The notes under the pieces are model-generated. The model did not search any database and was not told where the DNA came from. It worked only from the letters and a program-made list of their open reading frames with translations. From Pseudomonadota bacterium (lineage in GTDB: Bacteria; Pseudomonadota; Alphaproteobacteria; Rhizobiales; Devosiaceae): DNA of 7,270 nucleotides. The position numbers and the translations under genes were made by a program. The stretch is from NCBI GenBank assembly GCA_023428425.1, contig JAEYYP010000294.1, forward strand, positions 1-7,270, read 5' to 3'. How positions within the stretch are numbered: position 1 is the stretch's first letter; the number at the start of each line of letters is the position of its first letter. Of the stretch, positions 1-6,207 are shown piece by piece.

Positions 1-329
1 CCCTTGGAGTTGCTGGCGTCACGCACGGCCGAAGTCGCGAGGATATCGACCTTGCCGACCTTCATCAGCTTGGTCACCAGCGCAAAGCGCTGGATGGCGG
101 TCAGGGCGCGGTCGATGTTCTCGTAGGCGATCTTGCCGGTCTGGGCGAGGCCGCGGCCCAGCGCACAGGCGGATTTTTCGTTGTAGAGCGGGGTCAGCGA
201 GCGGGCATGCCGCTCATACACAACCAGACGCACGGAGTTCGAGCCGATATCGAGCACCGCTACCGGACGCGCACCCTTGATGCGGCCCTGTGCGGTGGGG
301 TCGGCGTCAACGCCCCAGTATTGGTTCAA
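1..329 (-). CDS. ppx: Ppx/GppA family exopolyphosphatase, N-terminal part (runs off left edge)
   Basis: Exopolyphosphatase/guanosine pentaphosphate phosphohydrolase family, which removes terminal phosphates from polyphosphate (Ppx) or from pppGpp (GppA). Only the first 109 codons are present. The family's phosphate-binding signature of the actin/Hsp70-like fold is clear as VLDIGSNSVRLVVYE (residues 25-39), and the second conserved stretch ATSAVRDASN lies at 98-107. The start is inferred to be TTG at 329-327: an in-frame TAG lies only three codons upstream (338-336), and a GAGGA Shine-Dalgarno sits 9 nt before the TTG. The next in-frame option, a GTG at codon 25, would begin inside the phosphate-binding motif. 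The TTG overlaps the ppk stop (TTGA), so translation is probably coupled to ppk, the enzyme that makes its substrate. Family call is firm; Ppx versus GppA specificity is inferred from the ppk neighbour. Confidence 0.92.
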   Translation of the reverse strand, partial: MNQYWGVDADPTAQGRIKGARPVAVLDIGSNSVRLVVYERHARSLTPLYNEKSACALGRGLAQTGKIAYENIDRALTAIQRFALVTKLMKVGKVDILATSAVRDASNSK

Positions 330-2497
330 TCGTCGCTATCCTCGGTGTCCCGCTGCAAGGCGCTGCCGCGTCCGGACAGGCTCGCGTTGGTCATGAAGTA
401 ATCATGTGCGCTGAAGGGTTCGTCGCCCTCCTTGAGCCGCACCCGGTCCGAACTTCCATCGGGCAACACCTCCCAGCTCTGCTGGTTGTCCTTGAGGTAG
501 TTGACCATCATCCGGTCCAGAATCTGCTTATGCACCGTCTTGTTGAGGATGGGAACCATCACCTCGACGCGCCAGTCGAGGTTGCGCTGCATGATGTCGG
601 CCGAACTCATCCACACCTTGGCGCGTCGCGAGGGCAGCGCCTCGCCGTTGCCGAAGCAGAAGATGCGGCTGTGCTCGAGGAAACGGCCGACCAGCGACTT
701 CACACGGATATTGTCCGAGAAGCCCGGAATTCCGGGCCGCAGGCAACAGATACCGCGCACGATGAGTTCGATTTGCACGCCTTTCTGGCTGGCGTCGTAG
801 AGCGCGTCGATGATGCCCGGGTCGACCAGCGCATTCATCTTGAGCCAGATATTGGCCGGCCTGCCTTCCTCGGCGTGCTTCACCTCGGCGGCGATGCTGT
901 CGAGCAGCGTCTGCCTAAGCGTTACCGGCGAGAAGGCGAGCGCCTCCATCTCCGTCGGCCGGGCATAGCCGGTGATGAAGTTGAACACCCGGCTTACGTC
1001 CCGGGTGATTGCCGGGTCCACCGTGAAGAAACTGAGGTCCGTATAGATCTTGGCGGTGATCGGGTGGTAGTTGCCCGTTCCCAGGTGGCAATAGCTGACG
1101 AGCTTGCCGTTCTCGCGCCGCACCACCTGGCTCATCTTGGCGTGCGTCTTCAGCTCGATGAAGCCGAACACCACCTGCGCCCCGGCTCGCTCGAGGTCGC
1201 GGGCCCAGCGGATGTTCGCTTCCTCGTCGAAGCGCGCCTTGAGCTCCACGAGCGCCGTCACCGACTTGCCGGCCTCGGCGGCCTGCACCAGTGCCTTCAC
1301 GATCGGGCTGTCGCGCGAGGTGCGGTAGAGCGTCTGCTTGATCGCCACCACGTCGGGGTCGCGCGCCGCCTGCTGCAGGAACTGCGCCACCACGTCAAAA
1401 CTCTCGAACGGATGGTGCACCAGCAGGTCCTTGGCCCGCACCGCCGCGAAGATGTCGCCGTTGTAGTCGCGGACCCGCTCGGGATAGCGCGGCATGTAGG
1501 GGGTGAACTTGAGGTCCGGCCGGTCGATGTCGCAGATGCGACTCGCATCGGCGAGTCCGAGGAAGCCTTCGACCTCGAATGTCTCGGTCGGCGAGACTCC
1601 GAGGCGCTCCGAGATGTGACGGCGCAGCGCCCGCGGCATCTTCTTCTCGATCTCGAGGCGGATCACCTGGCCGCGCCGACGCTGGCGCAGGGCGGATTCG
1701 AACTCCACCACGAGGTCTGCCGCCTCGTCGTCGATTTCGATTTCGGTGTCGCGGATGATGCGGAACGAGCCGGCCCCGGTGACTTCGTAGCCGGGAAACA
1801 TCTTGGTGATGAACAGGTTGATCAACGTGTCGATGGTCACAACCTCGACCCGCGCCTCGAGCGTCAGGTCCTTGGGCAGTGTCACGAACCGATCGAGGTT
1901 CGACGGCACGCGCACCAGCGCGGTGAGGGTCTGCGTCGTCCCCGGCCGTACCATCTCGAAGGCGAGCGTGAAGCCGAGGTTGGGGATGAACGGGAACGGG
2001 TGCGCCGGATCGACCGCGATCGGCGTCAGTACCGGGAAGATTTCCTCGCGGAACAGCTTCTGCAGGTAGGTCACCTGGTCGGGGCTGAGGTCGTCGGCTT
2101 CGTGGATGACCACGTTGGCGGCGAACAGTTCCTCGCGCAGTTGCTGCCAGTGGTCCTGCTGCTCGAGATGCAGGTGCTGCGCCAGGTTGGCGATCTCGTC
2201 GAGCTGCTCGGTCGGGCTCAGCCCGTCGGCACTGAGCTTTGTCATGCCGGCGCGCTGCTGCCCCTTCAGGCCGGCGACACGCACCATGAAGAACTCGTCG
2301 AGGTTGTTGGCCGAGATCGACACGAAGCGCAGCCGTTCGAGCAGCGGATGGTTGGTGTTCCCCGCTTCCTCCAGCACGCGCATGTTGAACTGCAGCCAGC
2401 TGACCTCGCGGTTCACGAAGCGGGCCGGGCTCTGTCGCAGTTCCTGCGCGTCGGGAGCCAGTCCGCTGGCGTCGGCGATTTCGCTCATCTCATTCAT
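326..2497 (-). CDS. ppk: Polyphosphate kinase 1 (PPK1), complete
   Basis: Reversibly transfers the gamma-phosphate of ATP onto inorganic polyphosphate through a phospho-histidine intermediate. At 723 aa it has the usual PPK1 length. Domain order is N-terminal (about 24-130, with FVNREVSWLQFN at 27-38 and ANNLDEFFMVRVA at 63-75), head domain (about 131-330), and two phospholipase D-like C-terminal domains. The two active-site histidines are recognisable: H452 in LKTHAK and H609 in LEHSRIF. Their spacing of 157 equals that of E. coli H435/H592, and the Mg-binding arginines R375/R405 of E. coli correspond to R392 (in YRTSR) and R422 (in ARFDEE). No catalytic residue is missing. The first ATG (2497) is preferred: GGAAGG lies 8 nt upstream, and it overlaps the hdaA stop by 8 nt. 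A second in-frame ATG lies at 2488-2486 (MSEIAD). The C-terminus is acidic (DTEDSDD). It sits between hdaA and ppx in one transcription unit. Confidence 0.98.
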   Translation of the reverse strand: MNEMSEIADASGLAPDAQELRQSPARFVNREVSWLQFNMRVLEEAGNTNHPLLERLRFVSISANNLDEFFMVRVAGLKGQQRAGMTKLSADGLSPTEQLDEIANLAQHLHLEQQDHWQQLREELFAANVVIHEADDLSPDQVTYLQKLFREEIFPVLTPIAVDPAHPFPFIPNLGFTLAFEMVRPGTTQTLTALVRVPSNLDRFVTLPKDLTLEARVEVVTIDTLINLFITKMFPGYEVTGAGSFRIIRDTEIEIDDEAADLVVEFESALRQRRRGQVIRLEIEKKMPRALRRHISERLGVSPTETFEVEGFLGLADASRICDIDRPDLKFTPYMPRYPERVRDYNGDIFAAVRAKDLLVHHPFESFDVVAQFLQQAARDPDVVAIKQTLYRTSRDSPIVKALVQAAEAGKSVTALVELKARFDEEANIRWARDLERAGAQVVFGFIELKTHAKMSQVVRRENGKLVSYCHLGTGNYHPITAKIYTDLSFFTVDPAITRDVSRVFNFITGYARPTEMEALAFSPVTLRQTLLDSIAAEVKHAEEGRPANIWLKMNALVDPGIIDALYDASQKGVQIELIVRGICCLRPGIPGFSDNIRVKSLVGRFLEHSRIFCFGNGEALPSRRAKVWMSSADIMQRNLDWRVEVMVPILNKTVHKQILDRMMVNYLKDNQQSWEVLPDGSSDRVRLKEGDEPFSAHDYFMTNASLSGRGSALQRDTEDSDD
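339..343 (-). promoter_or_regulatory. Shine-Dalgarno site fixing the TTG start of ppx
   Basis: On the minus strand the sequence GAGGA (343 to 339) lies inside the last codons of ppk, 9 nt upstream of TTG at 329-327. It is the main evidence that ppx really begins with TTG: no ATG or GTG lies between the in-frame stop at 338-336 and this TTG. Confidence 0.6.
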
Positions 2498-3239
2498 TGT
2501 CGTCGCCTTCCGGCCCCTCGAAGTTCAACCGCATCTGGTCGCTGTCGGCGGCCGCACTGCGCCGGGCCAGTGCTTCGGCCGCGATGCCGCGTCCGATCGC
2601 CACTCCGCGTTCGAGCGCCATGCGGTCCATCAGTTCGGCGAGGGCGACAGCTTCGGCCGGCGAACGCTCCATCCGCGCCACCAGGTAGCCTATGGTTTTG
2701 GGATCGACCGTCACCTGACGATCCTGAAACAGTTTCACCAACATCTGTGACAATTGAATGTCGTCGCTCAACGCCATGCCGAACCGGGCCGCGAGACGCG
2801 CCCGCGACTTGAGATCATCGGTCGCGAATGGCCAGTTGGCAACCGGCTCCCGTGCCGTCAGCAGCAGCGGCCGCCGGTCCCGCATGGACTGGTTCATGAG
2901 GTGGAAGAGCGCCGCCTCGTCGTAACCCGCCCGGTCGGCGTCCTCGACCACCAGCGGCCCGGTGCCGCCAACCCGCGACAGGTCCTCGGCACTCGCCGGC
3001 GTCGCGTAACTGGCCTCCGCCCGCTCGGCCCAGATGCGCGCCAGGTGCGACTTGCCGACGCCTGCCGGCCCCTCGATCAGCGTCAGCGGAGCGGGCCAGT
3101 CCGGCCAGGCCGATACATGGGCATAGGCGAGCCGGTTGCCGTCGCCGACGATGAAATCGGCTTCGGCGTGCGACACCTCGTGCCCCAGTTCGAGCGCCAG
3201 CTGGCCCGGCCGCTCGCCGGCAGCGAGGGGCACGCTCAT
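2490..3239 (-). CDS. hdaA: HdaA, DnaA-paralogue regulator of replication initiation
   Basis: A 249-aa DnaA/Hda-type AAA+ protein without the DnaA DNA-binding domain. In this family the ADP-bound protein, together with the beta sliding clamp, stimulates ATP hydrolysis by DnaA (regulatory inactivation of DnaA). Visible motifs: N-terminal clamp-binding hexapeptide QLALEL (13-18), matching the QL[SP]L-type motif of Hda; Walker A GPAGVGKS (57-64); Walker B-like LVVEDAD (96-102); sensor-1-like LLLTARE (125-131); a DDLKSRAR segment (141-148) at the arginine-finger position; and a sensor-2 region starting around MERSPAEA (190-197). A second clamp-like hexapeptide, QMRLNF, lies near the C-terminus (235-240). 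The reading frame is open well upstream into the permease gene, but ATG at 3239 is chosen because homology begins just after it and it makes a 4-nt ATGA overlap with the permease stop. No strong Shine-Dalgarno is seen, which fits translational coupling. It overlaps ppk by 8 nt. Confidence 0.93.
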   Translation of the reverse strand: MSVPLAAGERPGQLALELGHEVSHAEADFIVGDGNRLAYAHVSAWPDWPAPLTLIEGPAGVGKSHLARIWAERAEASYATPASAEDLSRVGGTGPLVVEDADRAGYDEAALFHLMNQSMRDRRPLLLTAREPVANWPFATDDLKSRARLAARFGMALSDDIQLSQMLVKLFQDRQVTVDPKTIGYLVARMERSPAEAVALAELMDRMALERGVAIGRGIAAEALARRSAAADSDQMRLNFEGPEGDDNE

Positions 3240-4447
3240 TTGGCCGTCGCGCGGCGGCGGCGCGGCCGTGTCGGCTTGGCCGTCTCTGCCACGGCTGCCT
3301 CCCCCGCGATCACCGAGATGCCGTCGCCCGCAGCAGTCCCGCCCGGCGGCGCGGCAGTCAGCACCACGCCGTTCTCGGTGCCGAGGTAGAGGCTCGATGC
3401 CTGGTACTTGCTCACGGCGTAGCGCGTCAGCACACCCGAGATCGCCGCCAGCGGCACCGCCAGCAGCAGGCCCACGAAGCCGAACAGCAGCGCGAAGGCG
3501 AACAGCGCGAACATCAACCACACCGGGTTGATGTTGATGCTCTGCCCGACAAGCTTGGGGTAGAGGATATTGGCCTCGAGGAACTGCCCGATCATGTAGA
3601 TGCCGAAAACGATCAGGATGAAAATCCACTGGTCGGGCCAGAACTGCACCAGCGCAACGGTCATCGACAACGCGAAACCGGTGAGGAACCCCACGTAGGG
3701 CACAAAGCTCAGCAGCCCGCCGATCAACCCGATGGCGAGCCCGAAGTTCAGCCCGGTCACCGTCAGCGCCGTGGAATAGTAGACGCACAGCACCAGGATC
3801 ACGCCACCCTGCCCGCGGATCACCCCCGCCATGGCGCGGTCGATCTCGCCGAGCACGCCGCGAATCTCCGCCTGGTACTGGCGCGGCAGCAGCTCATCGG
3901 CCTTGCGCATCATCCCCTCCCAGTCGACGAGGAGGTAGAAGGCCACCACCGGCGTGATGAACAGCACCGCAATGGTGTTGAGCACCGTCAAGCCGCTCGC
4001 GGCGAGCCCCGCGGTCAAGGTTCCGACGAGTTCCACGCCACGCCCGATCAGGTCGGCGAGGCTGCCCTCGAGCTGCTGGGCCCGCTCGGGTCCAAGCCAC
4101 TCGTTGAACTGCGGCGCCCACTCCTGCAGCAATCCCTGGAGGTCCGACACATAGCCCGGCAGGCGCCCGGTGAGGCCGAGAATCTGCTGCGCCACCAGCG
4201 GCACGAGCGCGAGGAAGAGTCCCGAGATCAGCGCGATCACGAATGTCAGCAGGATCATCGCTGCCCAGGGCCGGCTGATGTGGATCTTCTGCAGCCAGTT
4301 GACCACCGGGTTCAGCAGGTAGGCGAGCGCCAGCCCCACCACGAACGGCAGCAGGATGGAGCGAAAGACCCACAGCAGCAGGATGGCGAGGAGGAACATC
4401 CCCGCCCAAATCATCACCTGGTATCTGAGGCTCATCGACCGTGCCAT
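3236..4447 (-). CDS. AI-2E (PerM) family membrane permease
   Basis: A 403-aa polytopic inner-membrane protein of the AI-2E/PerM family. Some relatives export autoinducer-2 or act as Na+(Li+)/H+ antiporters, but most members, including this one, have no proven substrate. Hydrophobic segments lie at about 12-28, 31-46, 61-86, 151-174, 214-232, 236-270, 273-290 and 308-345. A large amphipathic, non-hydrophobic stretch sits between the third and fourth (about 87-150). Family-type stretches include PFVVGLALAYLLNPVV (34-49), LLSFVPYVG (245-253) and EANILYPKLVGQSININPV (291-309). The C-terminal tail (about 346-403) is unusual-looking: Ala/Gly/Pro-rich, ending in a basic TRPRRRRATAK. ATG 4447 is used; ATG 4435 (MSLRYQ) is equally possible, as neither has a strong ribosome-binding site. 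It is the first gene of the minus-strand unit and shares ATGA with hdaA. A signalling role cannot be inferred from the family name. Confidence 0.93.
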   Translation of the reverse strand: MARSMSLRYQVMIWAGMFLLAILLLWVFRSILLPFVVGLALAYLLNPVVNWLQKIHISRPWAAMILLTFVIALISGLFLALVPLVAQQILGLTGRLPGYVSDLQGLLQEWAPQFNEWLGPERAQQLEGSLADLIGRGVELVGTLTAGLAASGLTVLNTIAVLFITPVVAFYLLVDWEGMMRKADELLPRQYQAEIRGVLGEIDRAMAGVIRGQGGVILVLCVYYSTALTVTGLNFGLAIGLIGGLLSFVPYVGFLTGFALSMTVALVQFWPDQWIFILIVFGIYMIGQFLEANILYPKLVGQSININPVWLMFALFAFALLFGFVGLLLAVPLAAISGVLTRYAVSKYQASSLYLGTENGVVLTAAPPGGTAAGDGISVIAGEAAVAETAKPTRPRRRRATAK

Positions 4448-4546
4448 GCTTGCGCGCGTAAGGTGGAGCGGCTATCAGCGCCGCAGTGTTCCGACAGTCG
4501 CATTTGACCCTGTTGAGCGGTCCCGGAAGGAAACCTGGCTAAGCCC
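4448..4546. other. Divergent intergenic region between the permease-hdaA-ppk-ppx unit and purMN
   Basis: This gap of 99 bases must hold the promoters of both units, unless they lie inside the flanking genes. It carries a candidate plus-strand promoter (4449-4477), a short GC-rich dyad (GCGGC at 4468-4472 and GCCGC at 4480-4484), a TTGACC hexamer at 4504-4509 without a good -10 partner, and GGAAGGA at 4525-4531. I could not pick out a convincing minus-strand promoter by eye. Confidence 0.6.
4449..4477 (+). promoter_or_regulatory. Candidate purMN promoter
   Basis: CTTGCG (4449-4454) and CTATCA (4472-4477) are separated by 17 nt. Each matches four of six bases of the CTTGAC-N17-CTATAT pattern described for housekeeping promoters in rhizobia. 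This would put the transcript start near 4484 and give a leader of about 60 nt before purM. The match is modest and was found by eye. Confidence 0.3.
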
Positions 4547-5623
4547 ATGTCCGACGCGCAGAATCTGCCATCAAACGGTCTCTCATACAAGCAGGCGGGC
4601 GTCGACATCGATGCTGGCAATGCGCTCGTGGAAGCGATCAAGCCGGCGGTTCGTTCCACGCGGCGCTCCGGCGCCGATGCGGAGATCGGTGGCTTCGGCG
4701 GCCTGTTCGACCTGAAGGCGGCCGGTTTCACCGATCCGATCCTCGTTGCGGCCAATGATGGCGTCGGCACCAAGCTCAAGATTGCCATCGATACCGGCAA
4801 CCACCGCACCATCGGGCAGGACCTGGTGGCGATGTGCGTCAACGACATCGTCGTGCAGGGCGCTGAGCCGCTGTTCTTCCTCGACTATTTCGCCACCGGC
4901 CGGCTCGACGTCGCCACCGGCACCGCCATTGTCGAAGGCATCGCCGAGGGCTGCCGCATCGCCGGCTGCGCCCTTATCGGGGGCGAGACCGCCGAGATGC
5001 CCGGCATGTACCACGACAAGGACTACGACCTGGCGGGTTTCGCGGTCGGTGCCGCCGAGCGCGGCACGCTGCTGCCCCGCGCCGACATCGCCGCCGGCGA
5101 CGTGCTGGTCGCCATCGCGTCTTCGGGCGTCCACTCCAACGGTTACTCGCTGGTCCGCAAGATCGTCGAGATTTCCGGTGTCGACTGGTATCTCGAAGCG
5201 CCGTTTCAGCAGGGCGTCACCCTGTCGGACGCACTGCTCACCCCCACCCGCATCTACGTGAAGCCCCTGCTCTCCGCGCTGCGCGACGGCATCGCCATCA
5301 AGGCGCTTGCCCACATCACCGGCGGCGGCTTCATCGACAATATCCCGCGGGTCCTGCCCGACAGCCTCGCCGCCGACATCGACCTGTCGCAGGTCATCGT
5401 GCCGAGGGTGTTCGGCTGGCTGGCCCGCGTGGGCGGCATGGATCAGCGCGAGATGCTCCGCACCTTCAACTGCGGCGTGGGCATGCTCTGCGCGGTCGCG
5501 CCCGACCATGCCGAGCGCCTCGTCGCCCACCTCAACGCTGCCGGCGAGACCGCCACCATCGTCGGCAGGCTCACCGAGCGCACCGGCGCCCCCGTCACCT
5601 TCACGGGCACGTTGGCGCTGTGA
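4547..5623 (+). CDS. purM: Phosphoribosylformylglycinamidine cyclo-ligase (AIR synthetase)
   Basis: Step 5 of de novo purine synthesis: ATP-dependent ring closure of FGAM to 5-aminoimidazole ribonucleotide, in the cytoplasm. At 358 aa it is full length for PurM. Conserved blocks are all present: SYKQAGVDIDAGN (13-25), the glycine-rich DGVGTKLKIA (71-80), DLVAMCVND (92-100), GGETAEMPGMY (145-155), SSGVHSNGYSLVR (192-204), PTRIYVK (233-239), HITGGGFIDNIPR (256-268) and FNCGVGM (317-323). The N-terminal AIRS and C-terminal AIRS_C halves are both intact. ATG 4547 is the only ATG that fits, as an in-frame TGA lies at 4514-4516. The best Shine-Dalgarno-like match, GGAAGGA at 4525-4531, is 15 nt away, which is too far to be ideal, so initiation may be weak or use a less obvious site. 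It overlaps purN by 4 nt (GTGA) and so forms an operon with it. Confidence 0.98.
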   Translation: MSDAQNLPSNGLSYKQAGVDIDAGNALVEAIKPAVRSTRRSGADAEIGGFGGLFDLKAAGFTDPILVAANDGVGTKLKIAIDTGNHRTIGQDLVAMCVNDIVVQGAEPLFFLDYFATGRLDVATGTAIVEGIAEGCRIAGCALIGGETAEMPGMYHDKDYDLAGFAVGAAERGTLLPRADIAAGDVLVAIASSGVHSNGYSLVRKIVEISGVDWYLEAPFQQGVTLSDALLTPTRIYVKPLLSALRDGIAIKALAHITGGGFIDNIPRVLPDSLAADIDLSQVIVPRVFGWLARVGGMDQREMLRTFNCGVGMLCAVAPDHAERLVAHLNAAGETATIVGRLTERTGAPVTFTGTLAL

Positions 5624-6207
5624 GCAGGAAACGCGTTGCCGTCCTGATTTCCGGTCGCGGCTCGAACATGACCGCGCTGATCGAGGCCGCGAAGTCGCCC
5701 GACTACCCGGCGCAGATCGTCGGCGTGTTCGCCAACAAGCCCGATGCCCCCGGCCTCGCTACCGCCGCGAGCTACAACATCCCGACGGCCTGGCGCTGGC
5801 ACAAGGACTACCCCAGCCGCATCGGCTTCGAGCTCGCCATCGGCGACGTGCTGAAGCTCTGGCGCCCCGACATCATCGCGCTCGCCGGCTTCATGCGCAT
5901 GCTGACGCCCGAGTTCACGAAGAAATGGGCCGGCCGGATGATCAACATCCACCCGTCCCTGCTGCCGCTGCACAAGGGTCTGCACACCCACGAGCAGGCC
6001 CTCGCCGATGGCGTCAAGGAGCACGGTTGCACCGTCCACTTCGTCACCCCTGGGATGGACGAGGGCCCAGCGATCCTGCAGGCCCGTGTCCCGGTGCTTC
6101 CCGGTGACACGGCCGAAACACTGGCCGCGCGCGTCCTCGTGGAAGAGCACCGTATCTACCCCGAAGCCCTCGCCATGCTGGCGCGCGGCGAGGTCAGCTA
6201 CCCCTAG
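5620..6207 (+). CDS. purN: Phosphoribosylglycinamide formyltransferase (GART)
   Basis: Step 3 of de novo purine synthesis: transfers the formyl group of 10-formyltetrahydrofolate to GAR, giving FGAR. At 195 aa it is slightly shorter than E. coli PurN. The N-terminal phosphate-binding loop is VAVLISGRGSNMTALIEA (6-23). The catalytic triad is visible: N109 and H111 in INIHPSLLP and D147 in TPGMDEGP, each offset by three from E. coli N106, H108 and D144. The folate-site loop reads GLHTHEQAL (120-128). The start is GTG at 5620-5622, sharing GTGA with the purM stop, with no clear Shine-Dalgarno of its own; translation is therefore probably coupled to purM. The last 14 nt overlap the 3' end of the convergent methyltransferase gene. 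Confidence 0.97.
   Translation: MSRKRVAVLISGRGSNMTALIEAAKSPDYPAQIVGVFANKPDAPGLATAASYNIPTAWRWHKDYPSRIGFELAIGDVLKLWRPDIIALAGFMRMLTPEFTKKWAGRMINIHPSLLPLHKGLHTHEQALADGVKEHGCTVHFVTPGMDEGPAILQARVPVLPGDTAETLAARVLVEEHRIYPEALAMLARGEVSYP

Noticed and set aside
290..2812. An 840-codon open frame on the plus strand, antisense to ppk and part of hdaA
   Set aside because: It is a mirror of high-GC coding sequence on the other strand. Its product is rich in His, Arg, Val and Glu with no recognisable domain, while the opposite strand carries an intact PPK1 with all catalytic residues.
3240..3788. An upstream extension of the hdaA frame to an ATG at 3788 (432 aa in total)
   Set aside because: The extra 183 residues read through the permease gene in a different frame, giving an Arg/Ala/Asp-rich sequence. 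Hda-type proteins start just before the clamp motif, as from ATG 3239.
3236..4447. Reading the permease as evidence for AI-2 quorum sensing
   Set aside because: The family name comes from one E. coli member. No luxS or lsr genes are visible, and most relatives have unknown substrates.
4583..5530. A 315-codon open frame antisense to purM
   Set aside because: Its Asp/Gly/Ala/Val-rich composition is typical of antisense reading of GC-rich genes, and purM on the plus strand is complete and conserved.
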